64,000 nt of DNA from Ligula intestinalis (Eukaryota > Platyhelminthes > Cestoda > Diphyllobothriidea > Diphyllobothriidae): contig JAYGXS010000008.1 in the NCBI GenBank assembly GCA_036362985.1, forward strand, positions 24,735,243 through 24,799,242, given 5' to 3'. This document shows positions 1 to 11,204 of this stretch, one piece after another (the stretch's first letter is position 1; each line of letters starts with the position of its first letter). Under the pieces are notes generated by a model. The model had not been told where the DNA came from and made no database searches. It worked only from the letters and a program-made list of their open reading frames with translations. The position numbers and the translations under genes were made by a program.

Positions 1-185
1 GGCCCTTGTGGCAGGGATTTATTGTGCCGAGTGCAGCAGTGGCCACTGGCAAAGCCAGGGCTGGTGTTGACTGCGTCCAGTCGGGTCTGCGAGAGCGGTG
101 GCAGCCAAAATGCGAGTTCCAGGAAGCAGTTCAGGAAGAATGCAAATTCTGAACTTCATCAGCAACCACACGCAGCTGTGTAAAA
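1..185. other. window edge, no gene recognised
   Basis: No coding region was recognised here. Positions of about 62-86 share a short stretch (GTTGACTGCGTCCAGT) with the LTR-like repeats at 52381-52530 and at the end of the window, so the edge probably consists of retroelement debris. Confidence 0.4.
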
Positions 186-189
186 GCTC

Positions 190-860
190 TATACTGGTGC
201 CTTGAGACGTATTGAAGCCAAGTGGAAGGCTTGAATTTGCTAAATTACAATATCTTCTATGGGTACTGAGAGCGAATGGTTACCCACACAATTTTGTCCA
301 CCAGTGCATATGCAGACGAGACAAGAAACCAAATCAAAATGGCCCAAGATTTTGGCGAGCTCTTCCGTGCGTGAAGAATGCATCAGAAGTGGTCAGCCGT
401 CTTCTCACCCCACTTGGAGTTGGAGTTGTTCACAGGCCAGAAGCAACCATCAAGTGCCGGGTCATGAGACCGAAAGACCCACCGCCACGGCAGGACACGG
501 CTGGAATCGTTTACCGGATCTAGTGCAATTGTGGACAAAGGAATTGTGTCAGAGAAACCGAGAGATTACTTCGGACGCGAATGGCCGAGCATTCAGCGGC
601 GGTGAGGAAGAAAGACGCCAAATCCCAGGTTGCAGACCACTCGACTGGACCCGGCCATATTTTCAAGTTTAATTAGGCCGAACTCCTGGAAAGAGGTGAC
701 AACCGGGTGAGCCACGAACTGCTCATGTTATGGTTCTCATGTCCACGTTCAGTCAACAAGCGCACCGATTTGGAGTTTTTATCTACCATGTACTGAGACA
801 TTGGCTGAGCATGAGAATCGGTCACGTGGGAAGGGCCGGGCCCAGCAACAATTCGGACGA
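190..860 (+). mobile_element. Penelope-like element, 3' coding part with GIY-YIG endonuclease, decayed
   Basis: The plus strand reads as the end of a Penelope-like protein. First comes the linker after the reverse transcriptase (VLRANGYPHNFV near 270-300). A conserved segment ALPCVKNASEV follows near 360-390, and then the GIY-YIG endonuclease (IVYRI, then CNCGQRN, RTRMAEHSAAVR and DHSTGPGHIFKF) to about 670. The tail (ERGDNRVS, then a W-F-S and N-K pattern) runs to about 860. An in-frame TAG at 521-523 stands where Gln is usual, another TAG follows HIFKFN near 673, and further stops lie in the tail, so this copy is dead. The family is known from animals; the GIY-YIG call is from motif recognition. 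A hammerhead-like repeat lies about 240 bp downstream in the same orientation, as expected for a 3' end of this class. Confidence 0.8.
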
Positions 861-1089
861 CAGCGAGCATAATTGTGGCGTAATTTTCAAACTCGCTTCA
901 AACACGGACAACGAAATCGCAGCAATTAATTATTCGGAAGCGGACTGCCAAAACATTACCGCACCAAGTCAGATCCCCCAGCCGTGGTTACGGAAGCTGG
1001 TAATTATAGTGTGTATCCGGTCGCGCGACCACTACCAACTATACATACCGCGCAATTTGTGCATGTCTCGCACTATTCTACGGTTGTCC

Positions 1090-1165
1090 ACGATTGTGGA
1101 GTCTCGACAGAATCCGAAACACCAGGCAAATAAAATTTTTGTTCCAGCGATCGCATATTCTACTT
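1090..1165 (+). repeat. decayed copy of the family A hammerhead-like repeat (Penelope 3' region)
   Basis: This matches the repeat at 1391-1650 and 46642-46720. It holds a remnant of the ATCCG..CGAAAC core, followed by CAGGCAAATAAAATTTTTGT and CCAGCGATCGCAT. The CTGATGA part is lost. Its position downstream of the Penelope-like coding fragment suggests it is that element's 3' region. Confidence 0.5.
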
Positions 1166-1390
1166 TTGAGTAGAAGCGTTGTTGGCATTTGTAGTGGTAT
1201 AAACAGAAGCATTAATAATGGTGGTGGTAGAGGTATTTGTTGTAGTAGTATCATAAGTCAAAAAATATTCGCTGATGAATGCTCACCAACTGCTAACGAA
1301 ACTCACTCTTACTGCTCTGCCTTGCGGCTCACTCACTAGGTAGTTGCTTACGCGGCAGGGCACATAAGGCAACCGCACAATTTAGAGGAG

Positions 1391-1650
1391 TTAAAAAGAA
1401 GATGACTCGATCGCTGGGACAATACTTTTAGTCGCCTGACGTTTCGAGATCCGTCGCGGATTCATCATCAGTGGCGTAATCAGAAAGCAGTAGCAGATTG
1501 GTTAGCGTATGCACAGACGTTTGCAGTATTTATCGGATACACTGCTACTGCTCTCTGACTATGTATATGATGATCTGTCCGCGAAGGAACTCGAAACGTC
1601 AGGTGAAAAAAAGTATTGTCGCAGCGATCGAGTCGTCTTCTTCTCAATTA
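1391..1650. repeat. inverted pair of family A hammerhead-like repeats
   Basis: Left arm 1391-1496 and right arm 1543-1650 are diverged reverse complements separated by 46 bp. Each arm contains a hammerhead-like core: on the minus strand at 1438-1471 (CTGATGA, stem ATCCG/CGGAT, GAAAC, GTC) and on the plus strand at 1567-1600 (ATGATGA, CTCGAAACGTC). Both cores are followed by the same tail ending in ..TATTGTC(C/G)CAGCGATCGAGTC. Confidence 0.75.
1438..1471 (-). ncRNA. hammerhead ribozyme-like core (family A, minus strand)
   Basis: Read on the minus strand, CTGATGA is followed by a stem (ATCCG, loop CGA, CGGAT) and GAAACGTC. The ACGT after GAA is self-complementary, as in hammerheads that pair helix III between two copies. 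The flanks CGCC and GGCG can form helix I next to an A-A mismatch. All invariant core bases I can check are present. Activity is inferred, not shown. Confidence 0.5.
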
Positions 1651-1839
1651 CTTCCTGGAATTCGCATGTTTGTTTGCATTGGCAATTAAAGAAGTTAATT
1701 GTGTTTCTGACTAGGGTGGCCTCTTGTGAGGGCTGACCAGTCAGATTACTGTCTCGGAGAGATCGCTTAAAGAGGGCGCGTCAGTGCACGACGGAGGACC
1801 GTGACACGAACTTACACAACCAATTTTAATGAGTGTGGA

Positions 1840-2045
1840 CCAATTTGCCTAATTTATAAGCGGTATTTATAGATGGAAGCATACGATGTTTTGCCGGTGG
1901 ACATTTTACGTTCATATAAAACGCATGAGTCGAAACTATTTTGAAAGCGAACGATACACTTTCCTGTAGTAAAAGAAATCCAAGAAGACCTTAAAAGAAA
2001 GAATATTTTCGGGGCAGATTTCCTATTAAGTACACCGTAATGTTT
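1840..2045 (+). repeat. dispersed repeat L, copy 1
   Basis: This segment is similar to 4610-4985 (shared words include GAAACTATTTT and AAAGAAAGAATATTTT, and an AT-rich end). No coding potential was recognised. Confidence 0.5.
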
Positions 2046-2339
2046 ATTATTCAAGTAATACCTCCTAACCCAATTCCTATTCTAGCACCTCCGCGGGTGT
2101 TTCCTGAATATGATGTCGGAATAAAAAAAATCACTTTGCACCTGGTGAACACGTCTATAACAGAATCCGGTGACAGACAGTCACCTGAGAGCAGAATTCT
2201 GCACCGAGTCATGCTTTGTGTGTCCGGCTCCGGGTGTTCGTAAATTCGCGGTAACTAAGTAATCACTACTTATGTCTCACCTGTATACAGTAGATGTGTA
2301 GTGGCCTCTCATGCCGCGTCTGCGTATAGTCCCATTATC

Positions 2340-2990
2340 GCAATTCTCTGCGCGCCTCTGGAGCCATCTGCACTCACACGGCCACTAAGCACGCGTGCAC
2401 CATAAACCTCCCCCGGTTCGGCCAATCACTGTCAAGGCTGACTACGACAATGACAGCCTTCGATGGCCGCTCGGGTGATTGCCGCAAGACATCACTTTAG
2501 CAGTAACCCACTGGCCTGTGGATGTGCGCTTGTCTGATAGTCAAATATCCTGTTTACCTCTTGTCCACTCCTTCAGTGCAGAATAAACTCATCCTAACAC
2601 TCTGGCCTTCTCATTACTTCTTTTCTCTCGAAGAACCGGGCCTGAAGATCGTAGTGACAAGGATTTTCTCTCTGCATTTTAATTTCTTTACAGTTGTGTT
2701 TTCTCATGAAATATGTTTTCCTTTCGAAAAGGTTGCTTAGGCAGAGTTCTGCGAAACAGAGAAGAAGTGACACACCAGGTGGAAGGAACAGTTGTATTCT
2801 GTACGGTACTAGAGGAGAAGAATTCGCCAGTCGGATGAGTACCTGACCATCCGAAAGAGGTCGGGGTACAAGGTGGGGGAGCGCGGTATTCGTCACAGTA
2901 AGTTTATCTATGAGTCAGCCTTAAAGGTGATTGGCTAGATCGGACTGGGGGGCGGCAAACACTGGTGTGTGCAAAATACAAGAGGGATTG
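2340..2990. repeat. dispersed repeat C, inverted pair
   Basis: The minus-strand copy covers roughly 2340-2670 and the plus-strand copy 2745-2990. Shared landmarks are GATCTTCAGGCCCGGTTC, TATTCTG(T/C)AC, GACTATCAGACAAGCG and GTCAGCCTT..GGTGATTGG. Related copies occur at 7540-7900, 10780-11010, 27390-28010 and about 43540-43620 (minus). No protein was recognised, so this is probably a non-autonomous or non-coding part of a retroelement. Confidence 0.6.
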
Positions 2991-3000
2991 AGCGATGCGC

Positions 3001-3482
3001 GCGTGGAGTTGGGCCACTTCAAATGCTCCCATCCCAGATCGGAGTTCGGGTGGGATAAGAATCGCAACGGAGGAGGACTACTTAAATTTAGTTAATGAGA
3101 TGCCTACAATCGGTAGCGTTTTGGATAGCGTGGGCGGTGGGTTGTGACTGTGGCTTTGCGTGCGGATATGGGCCACTACAAGTGCTCCCTTCCCAAACCG
3201 GGGTTTAGGTGAAAAAAGAATCTCAACGGAAGAAGAATAGTTAAATTTAGCAAATGAGATACGTGCCAACGGTAGTGTTGTGGATAGCGTGGGCGGTGGG
3301 TTATGACTGTTGCGTTTTGCGTGGAGTTGGGCTGCTACAAGTGCTCCCAGAGTTCCCAAACCGTAGTTCAGGTGAAAAAAGAATCTCAACGGAGGAAGAA
3401 TCGCTAAATTTAGTAAATGGTATACGTGCCGACGGTAGTGTTGTGGAAAGCGTGGGTGGCAGGTTGCCAATGTGGCGGTGCG
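3001..3482. repeat. tandem repeat, three units of about 160 bp
   Basis: Units start at 3001, 3158 and 3319 with GCGTGGAGTTGGG or variants. Each contains GTGCTCCC..TCCCAAACCG, AAAGAATCTCAACGGA, TTAAATTTAGTAAATG and TGTGGATAGCGTGGGCGG. A start of a fourth unit is visible near 3480. The frames are open on both strands only because of the repetition. Confidence 0.85.
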
Positions 3483-4609
3483 CGCAAACTTGGCTCACCA
3501 CATCGCCACAGCATCTCCAGCGCATATGTAAGTCAGGCTTGAATATGATTCGTGGCGACTGATGCGCACGTGCAAGCAGTCGCAAGTTGCTCAGCGTTCA
3601 GTTGGGCCGCTTCCAGTCATGCCATGATGTCGGCTTTTGAATGAAATTCTTCTCGATCGCCTGCAAGATTTGCCCTCTGTAAAAATGATTACTTCAACTG
3701 TGTGAATTTCGTCTATTGCTTTTCAGTGTCATTATAGATATAAACTTATTTTATAGAAAGCATGTATGAGTATATTTCTTGCTTGTACTCGTTTGGAAGA
3801 AAAAAACGTTTTCTGCCAAGTTCCTGCTTGAAGCAAGCACGTCTTCTGGTTTAAAAAACTTTTTCAGGCAACAGTAGTTTACGTAGTGCACCTCATATGC
3901 TCCTAGCCCCAACATTTTTCCCTACACAAATGGCGGTATTAGGGGTTTGTGCGTGAGGAATCAGAATAGGTAGTGGATTATAGTTTAATAACTGGTGTAT
4001 GCATTTTTATTTTATTGAATTTAGAAACGTAGTTGATCTGTATTGGTAGATTTCCTTAATCTACATTGTGGTTTAATGTATTGCGGAAAAACCTGATTAT
4101 AAAGTTGCAATTTTCACGAAATTCCCAGAATCATAGCAACGGTAGTTAGGAGGTCGTCTACTTCAACTTACCTGAGGTCCAACTTACCGTTTTGGAGGTA
4201 GATTAATGTAGTCCGCGGCGTGAAGCTCCACGCACACCTTCAATTTACATGCGGAACAACTTACTCTCAGCGGCTGCGGGAAACAAATTTAACTACATTT
4301 TTCCATTTTACAATTATTTCTATGAATTTCCTTTACTGCCTATCCTATTCCCCCACATCCAATACCCCTTTAAACATAGTTTCCATAGGACAAAATTCTG
4401 GGACCAGTGATATATGAGGTGCGCTACTAAAACAACCTTTTCCCTTTTGCAACTGCTGAGTAATTCTGAAAACAACCATTTGTTAAGCTTGCATTCCAAT
4501 CTGAAAATTACAACGCATACCAGACATTCCATCTAAGGCAAATCACATATTTCTGTACGCTATGAGGACGAAGTCACATGGTGCCGTTAAAAGTTTGCAA
4601 TTAACGCAG
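3483..4609. other. no recognised feature
   Basis: This is AT-rich non-coding sequence with no recognisable protein, RNA or repeat landmark. Confidence 0.5.
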
Positions 4610-4985
4610 ACTAAGTTTCATATTTTATAAGCGACGTTAATAATTGAAAACATGCGATGCTTTGTGGATGGATATTTTAACGATTACTATATGTACTTCG
4701 CCATTCTGGTAGAGGAACAATTAAGTTCAGCTTCGCTTAGGAGTTTACAATTAGAGCCGGCGTAGGTAGTCACGTAGCGACTGTGAGGATAGAATGGAAT
4801 GCATCCGACAAAAAAAGGGAGATATTTTACTGTCTTAAGAAAATTTATAAGTAGAAACTATTTTACAACCGAATTATACCCCATCTTTGAGTACAAAACT
4901 TGAAGATGACGTTATATGCTATAAAGTGGCCGTAAGAAAGAATATTTTTAGTGCACATTTCCCATAAAATATATCGAATTTTTCA
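4610..4985 (+). repeat. dispersed repeat L, copy 2
   Basis: It matches 1840-2045 in two blocks (about 4610-4700 and 4820-4985), with roughly 120 bp of unrelated sequence between them. Confidence 0.45.
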
Positions 4986-6703
4986 GACCATTGAAAGTTG
5001 ATGATAGAAAGACTGATACCATATAAGTAGCATGTCGCTTTTGCTGATCAACTGGAAGGAACTCAGTGAAAAGCTGCCATAGTGCCACGATTGATTATTC
5101 TGGGAATTATTTATCATGATGATTATTATTAAAACATAACATGTTGTATAATCCATCAGCAGTACTAATAACTAGATAGCTACGCTTCTTTATAAATGGT
5201 CATTTTTTGGTCATCAAAAATCTCATAGACAAAATTTACACCTTCTTCAATTCTGTTCCGTTTATTTGAGTAAATGTATGTGTTTGCCTTTAAACATCCT
5301 CTTTGCTTATGTGCACGTTTTGATGTCGACAATTTTACAAATGTAGCATTAAATACAAAGGACTGTGACAACTCTGTCCAGATAAACAAAACGAAATATT
5401 CACATAAAGTCTTAGAGCGAAGGAGCAGACTTGCGCCGCAACCGTTACTTTGAGAATAGTACCTGACCTTATTGACAATGCCTATTGACATGAGGAAGGA
5501 AGGTGGAACAGAAGCAAAAAGGCATACAATGAAAACCCGCCTCTTGGGAAGTTTTAGAAAATTATAGAAATCTCAATGGGTTTTGTGTGTGTTAGGAGAT
5601 AAAACTTTCCCACCTGGGAGTAAAATAGACATGTTAGATAGGACTGTCATGCTAATGAGAGAGGGTTCGAGACGCTCCTCGTCGGAGCCGAAATAATGAA
5701 ACGGCAGGGGCTAACTTTCACCACCGTAAAACCGCACGGCAAGCTGCAGAAGTAACGTTCAGGGAACTTATCCATCTTCCAACTCCCTCCAACTTCTTCC
5801 CTCTGTAGAGAATATACTATTCCTCCCATCTGGCGTCCCACTGCTCCCCTGCTCACCCGGAACTGGGTATGAAAATCGCAGCGGCTAAGGTCAGTCTATC
5901 TAGTGACGCGTCTGCGATAGGTTATAGGTTAGTCCTGCCATGCCGGATTCGTCTTCGGCTAGAGAGGCCTCAGGGCACACAGTAAGAACTACAGTTAAAA
6001 CTTGATTTGGGGTTAATTTTAGGGCTAGGAAATTTAGCCGTCAGGCAACGTTGCACAAGGTCAAACCTCTCTACGTCTCTTGTTGGTTATAAAAGCGATT
6101 ATGATCTAATATATTTTCCGATGGTAGTCTGCGTTTCGGACAAGCCACACACTGAACAGTACTATAATTTATGTCCAGTGGCCAAAAGAAATGTTACCAT
6201 GCCATGTTCTCATATGCAAGAATCTTCTTGCCTTGTAGGCGAGGAGGAAGGTAATAATTTTTGTCATAAAAAAGGTCAAAAATATTTCATTTGGCCTCGT
6301 GGCCTTTCAGACGCAAACTTCTTACCGAATTCTGCATGCAACATACGTTTACTGCTCGGTTTGGCTTAGCTTGGAAATGCTTTGGGGTTGTTGAACATTT
6401 CTGAACCCCGTCCAGCTTATCGGGACAATTTTTGGGGACGATTAGTTGAGAAACGACAGTTTTTTGGGTCGGTTTTGAAACAGTGACCACGCACACAGCT
6501 AGAAGAAGGGAAGAAGAAGCCCCATTGAAAAGATCGACACACCAACTTTTGTGTTATCAAGTGCAATGAACACTCTAATAACCAGCTTTACGCCGTAGGA
6601 ATGGAGGCAGGTATGTGAGTCCCAGATCATTTTTCTTATCACTGAATATACTCAGCATCTGATGCCTTATCCAGATAAATAGGGCGAATATCGCCCTCAG
6701 AGA
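4986..6703. other. no recognised feature
   Basis: Only short scattered reading frames are present, without recognisable domains. Confidence 0.45.
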
Positions 6704-6761
6704 GAAGGAGGAGGAGGAGGAGGGGGAGAAAGAGGAGGAGGAGGAGGAGGAGAAGTAGTAC
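6704..6761 (+). repeat. GGA/GA-rich microsatellite
   Basis: Imperfect (GGA)n with interruptions, a purine-only tract of about 55 bases. Confidence 0.9.
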
Positions 6762-7539
6762 TACCAGTCATAGCAGTAAAGTATTAGCAAAAGTATTATG
6801 ATTAAAATTAGCAGAAGTAGTAATAGGAAGAGCAGAAGGATAAGCGGACGAATAAGGATAAAAAAAATTTCGAACAAAAATTATTAGGAGGCTGAGTGGC
6901 AGTCTTAGTATTAGTAGGACAAGGAGGAGTAGAATGAGGAAATTCATTGTGGTATTGGTAGGAGGCAAATTAAAAGTGGTGATATTAGTAGAGTACTGTA
7001 GTCACCGGTTATTAAGCCCATGGTTAATAGGCCCAGCCACGTATTAAGCCCAACTCAGCTCTACCCAGGGGAGGTCCCCTCCTGGTAGAGGTTAAGTACA
7101 AAAATTTAAGAAGCCGCAACCTGCCTCCAAATGAATACAAGACAAAGTATCTTCGTGTACCTCTTCTGTAAAGTATATTTGAATCTAAAAGGCATTAAAA
7201 ATCAATGGAAAAAAAGGATCTTACCTGAGTAGCAATTTCATACTGCGCATGTGCGCAGCTCGTTCAAAGGCATAATAAAATGTGCTGCATGATAGTGACA
7301 TACTTGTGTAGCCTTTTTAAATGGAACATGCATCTCACAATGAGGTAACACAGTCACCAACAATTTGCCCTGTTTGAAAAATGCAGGCCAGTTTGGAGAA
7401 AATAAGTAATTCACTCGTGGCCTTTCAAATGTCTACTACCAACCCGTCGTTACACTAAACGATTGGAAGTTGGCCCTAAATTAGCAGGTTGCGTGTTCAA
7501 ATCACGTCGGGGTCACCAATATCACAGTGGCTTAAGTTA
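6762..7539. other. no recognised feature
   Basis: AT-rich, non-coding, with purine-rich remnants near the microsatellite. Confidence 0.45.
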
Positions 7540-7900
7540 AGAAGGAAAACACTTGCCGCTGCGATTTTCAGAACCAGTTCCGTAGGGGAAAGGAATTAAT
7601 GAGACTTCGGATGAGGGGAATAGTGTATTCTGTACAGAGTTATTGGTAGGAGAGAGTTGACTGTCAGACGAACGTGCGTCCGCTTCCGGGAGGACAGCAT
7701 CCAAAGTGTATATATCACAGTTGACGCAGTGAGGTCTTGTGTGAGTCAACTTCAAGGAGATGATTGGTCAGACTGGATAAGCTAGACAGGCTGGTGCACG
7801 CATACTTTCTAGCAGCCGCAAGAGGTTGCGTGTTGGTGCACCTATGATTGGCTGTCGCAGAGGTGGGCAAAGAACTGCAATCACGTGATCAAATGCGAGG
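7540..7900 (+). repeat. dispersed repeat C, plus copy
   Basis: It shares GATTTTCAGAACCAGTTCC, TATTCTGTACAGAG, TTGACTGTCAGACGAACG, TGTGTGAGTCA and GATGATTGGTCAGA with the copies at 2745-2990, 10780-11010 and 27390-28010. Confidence 0.6.
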
Positions 7901-8955
7901 CGTGGCACCGAATATGAAAGACGCTACAAGCACACTTACGCGTGAAGGTTAGGTAAGTGATGACCCCATTTGCGCTGTGAGGATCTTTAATGCGACTCCT
8001 GTAATTTCCATCTTCCTGCGCGCGTGAAACTTATCACACTCTTCGATCCTAAACTTTAGAATCTGCACCTCTCACTCTGCCAACAAGCGGTCCTTTAGGG
8101 TTTTAAGCTTTTAAAGTAAGTCTCTGTCTCCGAAAGGCCTTTATTTTTTCCTCGTATTCTGGAGAGAATCCAGTCACCGAGTTTGTCTTGGCTCCACCAA
8201 CTCACGTGATCTCTTTTCAGCCAGTGTATTACACATTTTGCGACCATACGAAGACCCTTTTGAAAGTCCACTGCCCACTATTTACGGAGCGAACTTTTGT
8301 TTTGTGCCCTCTCAAGTATGCCGTTTTCTCCATTCTTCGTTTTACAACCCTGACGAAAGGCTTCATGGTCTTTAGTCATGCTCATGGCGGTTCTGCTATT
8401 TTCGCCAGCTCGTCGCTGGACTCCGCAGTCTACAAGGTCGCATCTCCGGCGTTTCGTTGATGATCAGGTGACCTCTACTGTGCACTGTCTTGTCGACCCT
8501 GTTGTCCTCGATGGCTTCCTCCGGTCTCACCTCCCTGATGGTTGATCATGGAGCTAGTTGGGCGGTGTTACAGTGGTGAACGACAGTCTCTGCTGTTATA
8601 TGATTTCTCTAATTACAAGAAGCGTTTCCAACCCTCATACGTTCTCATCAACAGTCCTGTCTCATTTGCACTACAATCAATCCTCTCAACCAACCTACTT
8701 AATTTTGTTGAAGCAGTTTTTTTTCTCCTACGTTTTGTTTTTTTAAGCGGGGGTTCGCTGAACTCTGCCTCGACTATAATGGTAGGACTTTTTTTCACTG
8801 CTTCCTCCTTAGTTCACCATGCGTTTCAGAGAGTGTTGACTACTATTTTAAAACGACGATATGTTGGTGAATATGAATTAATCTACCAATACTACTAAAC
8901 GCTCCCGCTGCCTCTGTGGTTGGTTCACGGAGGGCAGCATTTATCAACTTTGTAT
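7901..8955. other. no recognised gene
   Basis: Moderate-length frames at 8188-8460 and 8542-8898 have no recognisable motif and lie in low-complexity T-rich sequence. I do not call them genes. Confidence 0.4.
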
Positions 8956-8957
8956 TT

Positions 8958-9030
8958 ATTTTTCCACAGCACTAAGTTTCCAATGACGAGGCCCTCCGGG
9001 CCAAAATATAAAATTTATTTATTTATGAAT
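8958..9030 (-). repeat. dispersed repeat J, minus copy
   Basis: Its reverse complement matches 13765-13850: AAATAAATAAATT, then TATATTT, then GGCCC..GGCC, then AAACTTAG. The T/A-rich start next to a GC-rich short palindrome suggests the end of a small transposon or SINE. Confidence 0.45.
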
Positions 9031-9367
9031 AAATTAACAGTACGAGAGTTGAGCAAACCACTACTAGTGAAATTAGTCAGCCAATAGCTTGCGGCAGCTG
9101 GTGCGTATGCTGGCTTTCGTCCTAATTTGCTAGCTACTGATTGGCCAATGAGCTCCTCCGACGTTTCGACCCCTGTAATCTTTTTAAGAGATTGTTCCCA
9201 CGACTTTTCAAACTCCTCCTCGCTTGTTTCTCTCGCATTCTTGTGTTAGGCTTTTGAAACTAAGCTGCCAAGTTTTTTGCTCTCCATTTGCATGTACAGT
9301 TCATTTATGTATACATCGGTTGGATTAGTGCGTCCATGATAGACCGAATTTTACTCCTATTTGTTTG

Positions 9368-9616
9368 ATGATTGCGTGTACAGCAGAATTTATTGGAGCC
9401 ATAAATTTGCAAGTGCTCATCAGCTGCGTCCTCTGAGGGAATACAATTAGCCCAATTTACTAATTGACCTTCCTGAACTTTTTCTATGACCTCTTCTGTA
9501 TGAATTCAATTTTTTGTATTCTCTCACTCGTTACTCACTTTATGCAGCGAGAGGACGCAGCTGATGAACACTCGCGAAATGTATTGTTCCGATAATTTCT
9601 GCTGTGTACGCAATCT
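9368..9616. repeat. inverted repeat pair with hammerhead-like cores
   Basis: The minus-strand arm (9368-9440) and the plus-strand arm (9543-9616) are diverged reverse complements about 100 bp apart. Each reads GGACGCAG, CTGATGA, a short stem, (G)AAA, a hairpin and CTGCTGT. In the minus arm, helix III can form 6 bp (ATTTAT with ATAAAT). Helix I (GCAG with CTGC) is perfect in both arms. In the plus arm the GAAA is intact. In the minus arm the first base of GAAA is C. Confidence 0.6.
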
Positions 9617-9927
9617 TCAAATTTGCACCTGGGAAAAGATGCTTCAAATTCCTTTTTGGTTATTCGTACTACAACAAGAAGGTCATTAACACACGACACT
9701 AGTGCCGTTTTGAAGGAAGTCTCAATATGCCTTTATTGTGAGATTCATTCAAGGACGATCCGTTACGATTTTCCACAATTATGCATTGTTTGTGACCTGC
9801 CGGTGTCACGTGGTGTATGTGCTTAATTGTAATCACGATGAACTCTGAAAATGTTGGGACCATTTTTTCAACATACATTGTGTTTCGTCCTTTGCTTTCT
9901 TCGACTGTATCCAGTAGTCACGCGTAC

Positions 9928-9947
9928 NNNNNNNNNNGGGGGGGGGG
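9928..9947. other. 10-base assembly gap followed by a G10 run
   Basis: Ten N at 9928-9937 followed directly by ten G. This is a gap closed against a homopolymer, so local sequence is unreliable. Confidence 0.95.
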
Positions 9948-10460
9948 AACGGACGGGAACAGAGACAATGTTTTGTTGGCAAAAGGGGCGATGCAAGCGC
10001 TTGACAGACAGTTGTGGTGGGGTGACTTGACGAGTGGGTCTCGGAGCAGCCGCGGGCACTGGGTCAAAAAGGGGGAACAGACGTCTGGGTCGACACCGCC
10101 GTCAAGCTGGTCGTAATGTGAGTGTCAACAAAGGGCCGAGACCGGGGGAGGGCAGTATTCAGTCATGTGCATTAGAGTGAGTCATGGGCGGCCAGCACTC
10201 CGGGGGGAAGGAGGACAGCCTTCGAAAGTGTAAACAATCATTTTGTAGTTCGGACAGGAGCCACATAGGAGAAGAGATGTGGAGAATTTCAAACTTTGTC
10301 AGCCGGAAATAACACATTGTATCTCTCTGATCGCAGAGGGTTAAGTTATTTAAACCCTAGCAGCTGCTGGGCCTGGTTCCTAAGGAGAAGACAAGTCATG
10401 GAAGGCCAGGGTGGCAGAAACAGTTTATTCTATGCGCAAATATTTGGGGTCCAGATACAA

Positions 10461-10828
10461 TGTCATGCTCATCATCCCCGGAAGAAGAAGAAGAAGAAGA
10501 AGGAGTAAGTGCTGGGACCAAATTGTATTTATGCTGACGTTTCGAAAACATGCTCGTTCTCATCATTAGAGCGTGATGCTTACTCTTCCGCTGGCCTTGA
10601 CTTAATGCGCCTCGCTGCGAGCCGGGTGTTGTACCGATGTGTGATGCCCGTGCGCTCGTCCGTCCGTCGACTGTTGATTGGCGCCATCCTCTCCACTGTG
10701 ATTGGCGCTGCGTCAGCTTGTTCCTCTGCCTCCCCCATGCTCCCAGCACAGCACGTCAGGACAAATACAATTTAGTCCCAGCACTTGCCCCCTCTTCTTC
10801 CTCTTCCGGGGATGATGAGCGTGACGCA
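10461..10828. repeat. inverted pair of family B Penelope-type repeats
   Basis: The minus arm 10461-10538 and plus arm 10757-10828 share AAATACAATTT(A/G)GTCCCAGC, a CTTCTTC-rich tract and CCGGGGATGATGAGC. The minus arm continues into a hammerhead-like core at 10536-10569. The plus arm runs on into repeat C (to about 11010). Confidence 0.65.
10536..10569 (-). ncRNA. decayed hammerhead-like core (family B)
   Basis: On the minus strand the core is CTAATGA, then stem GAGAAC/GTTTTC around GAGCAT, then GAAACGTC, with flanking GCT/AGC as helix I. The invariant G of CTGATGA is A here, so this copy should be inactive. Confidence 0.4.
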
Positions 10829-11060
10829 GTTTATTCTGTACAGAAGGTATCGAGAATAGGTGGCAGTAATTTGACTGTCAGACAAGCGAACAACCACCGG
10901 ACAAAGCGCCGCGTCGGAAGTGAAGTGACCACGGGAATTGTCATAGCGTCTGGAGCAGCCTTTGTGTGAGTCAGCCTTGGCAGGTGATTGATCAAACGGA
11001 TTGGCTAGAGGCAGGGGCGTAGGCGGAAAAGTCGGGTGTACTTGTTGGTGGTGGTGAGCC
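10829..11060 (+). repeat. dispersed repeat C, plus copy
   Basis: It has the same landmarks as the other copies: TTTATTCTGTACAGAAGG, TTGACTGTCAGACAAGCG and GTGTGAGTCAGCCTTGGC. Confidence 0.55.
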
Positions 11061-11204
11061 TTGGCACATGCACATTTTGAGTTGCCATACACTTTTTCTC
11101 CCTTTTAGTGGCGCACGGAAGAGTGTGATGGATAGTGATGTTGAAGTTCAGGTAGAAGTTCCCCGATGAGATGTCAGTGAAGTTCACATGTGTTAGGAGT
11201 CTAG

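Noticed and set aside
8188..8898. Two plus-strand frames of 90 and 118 codons
   Set aside because: No domain, no splice context, T-rich low-complexity sequence.
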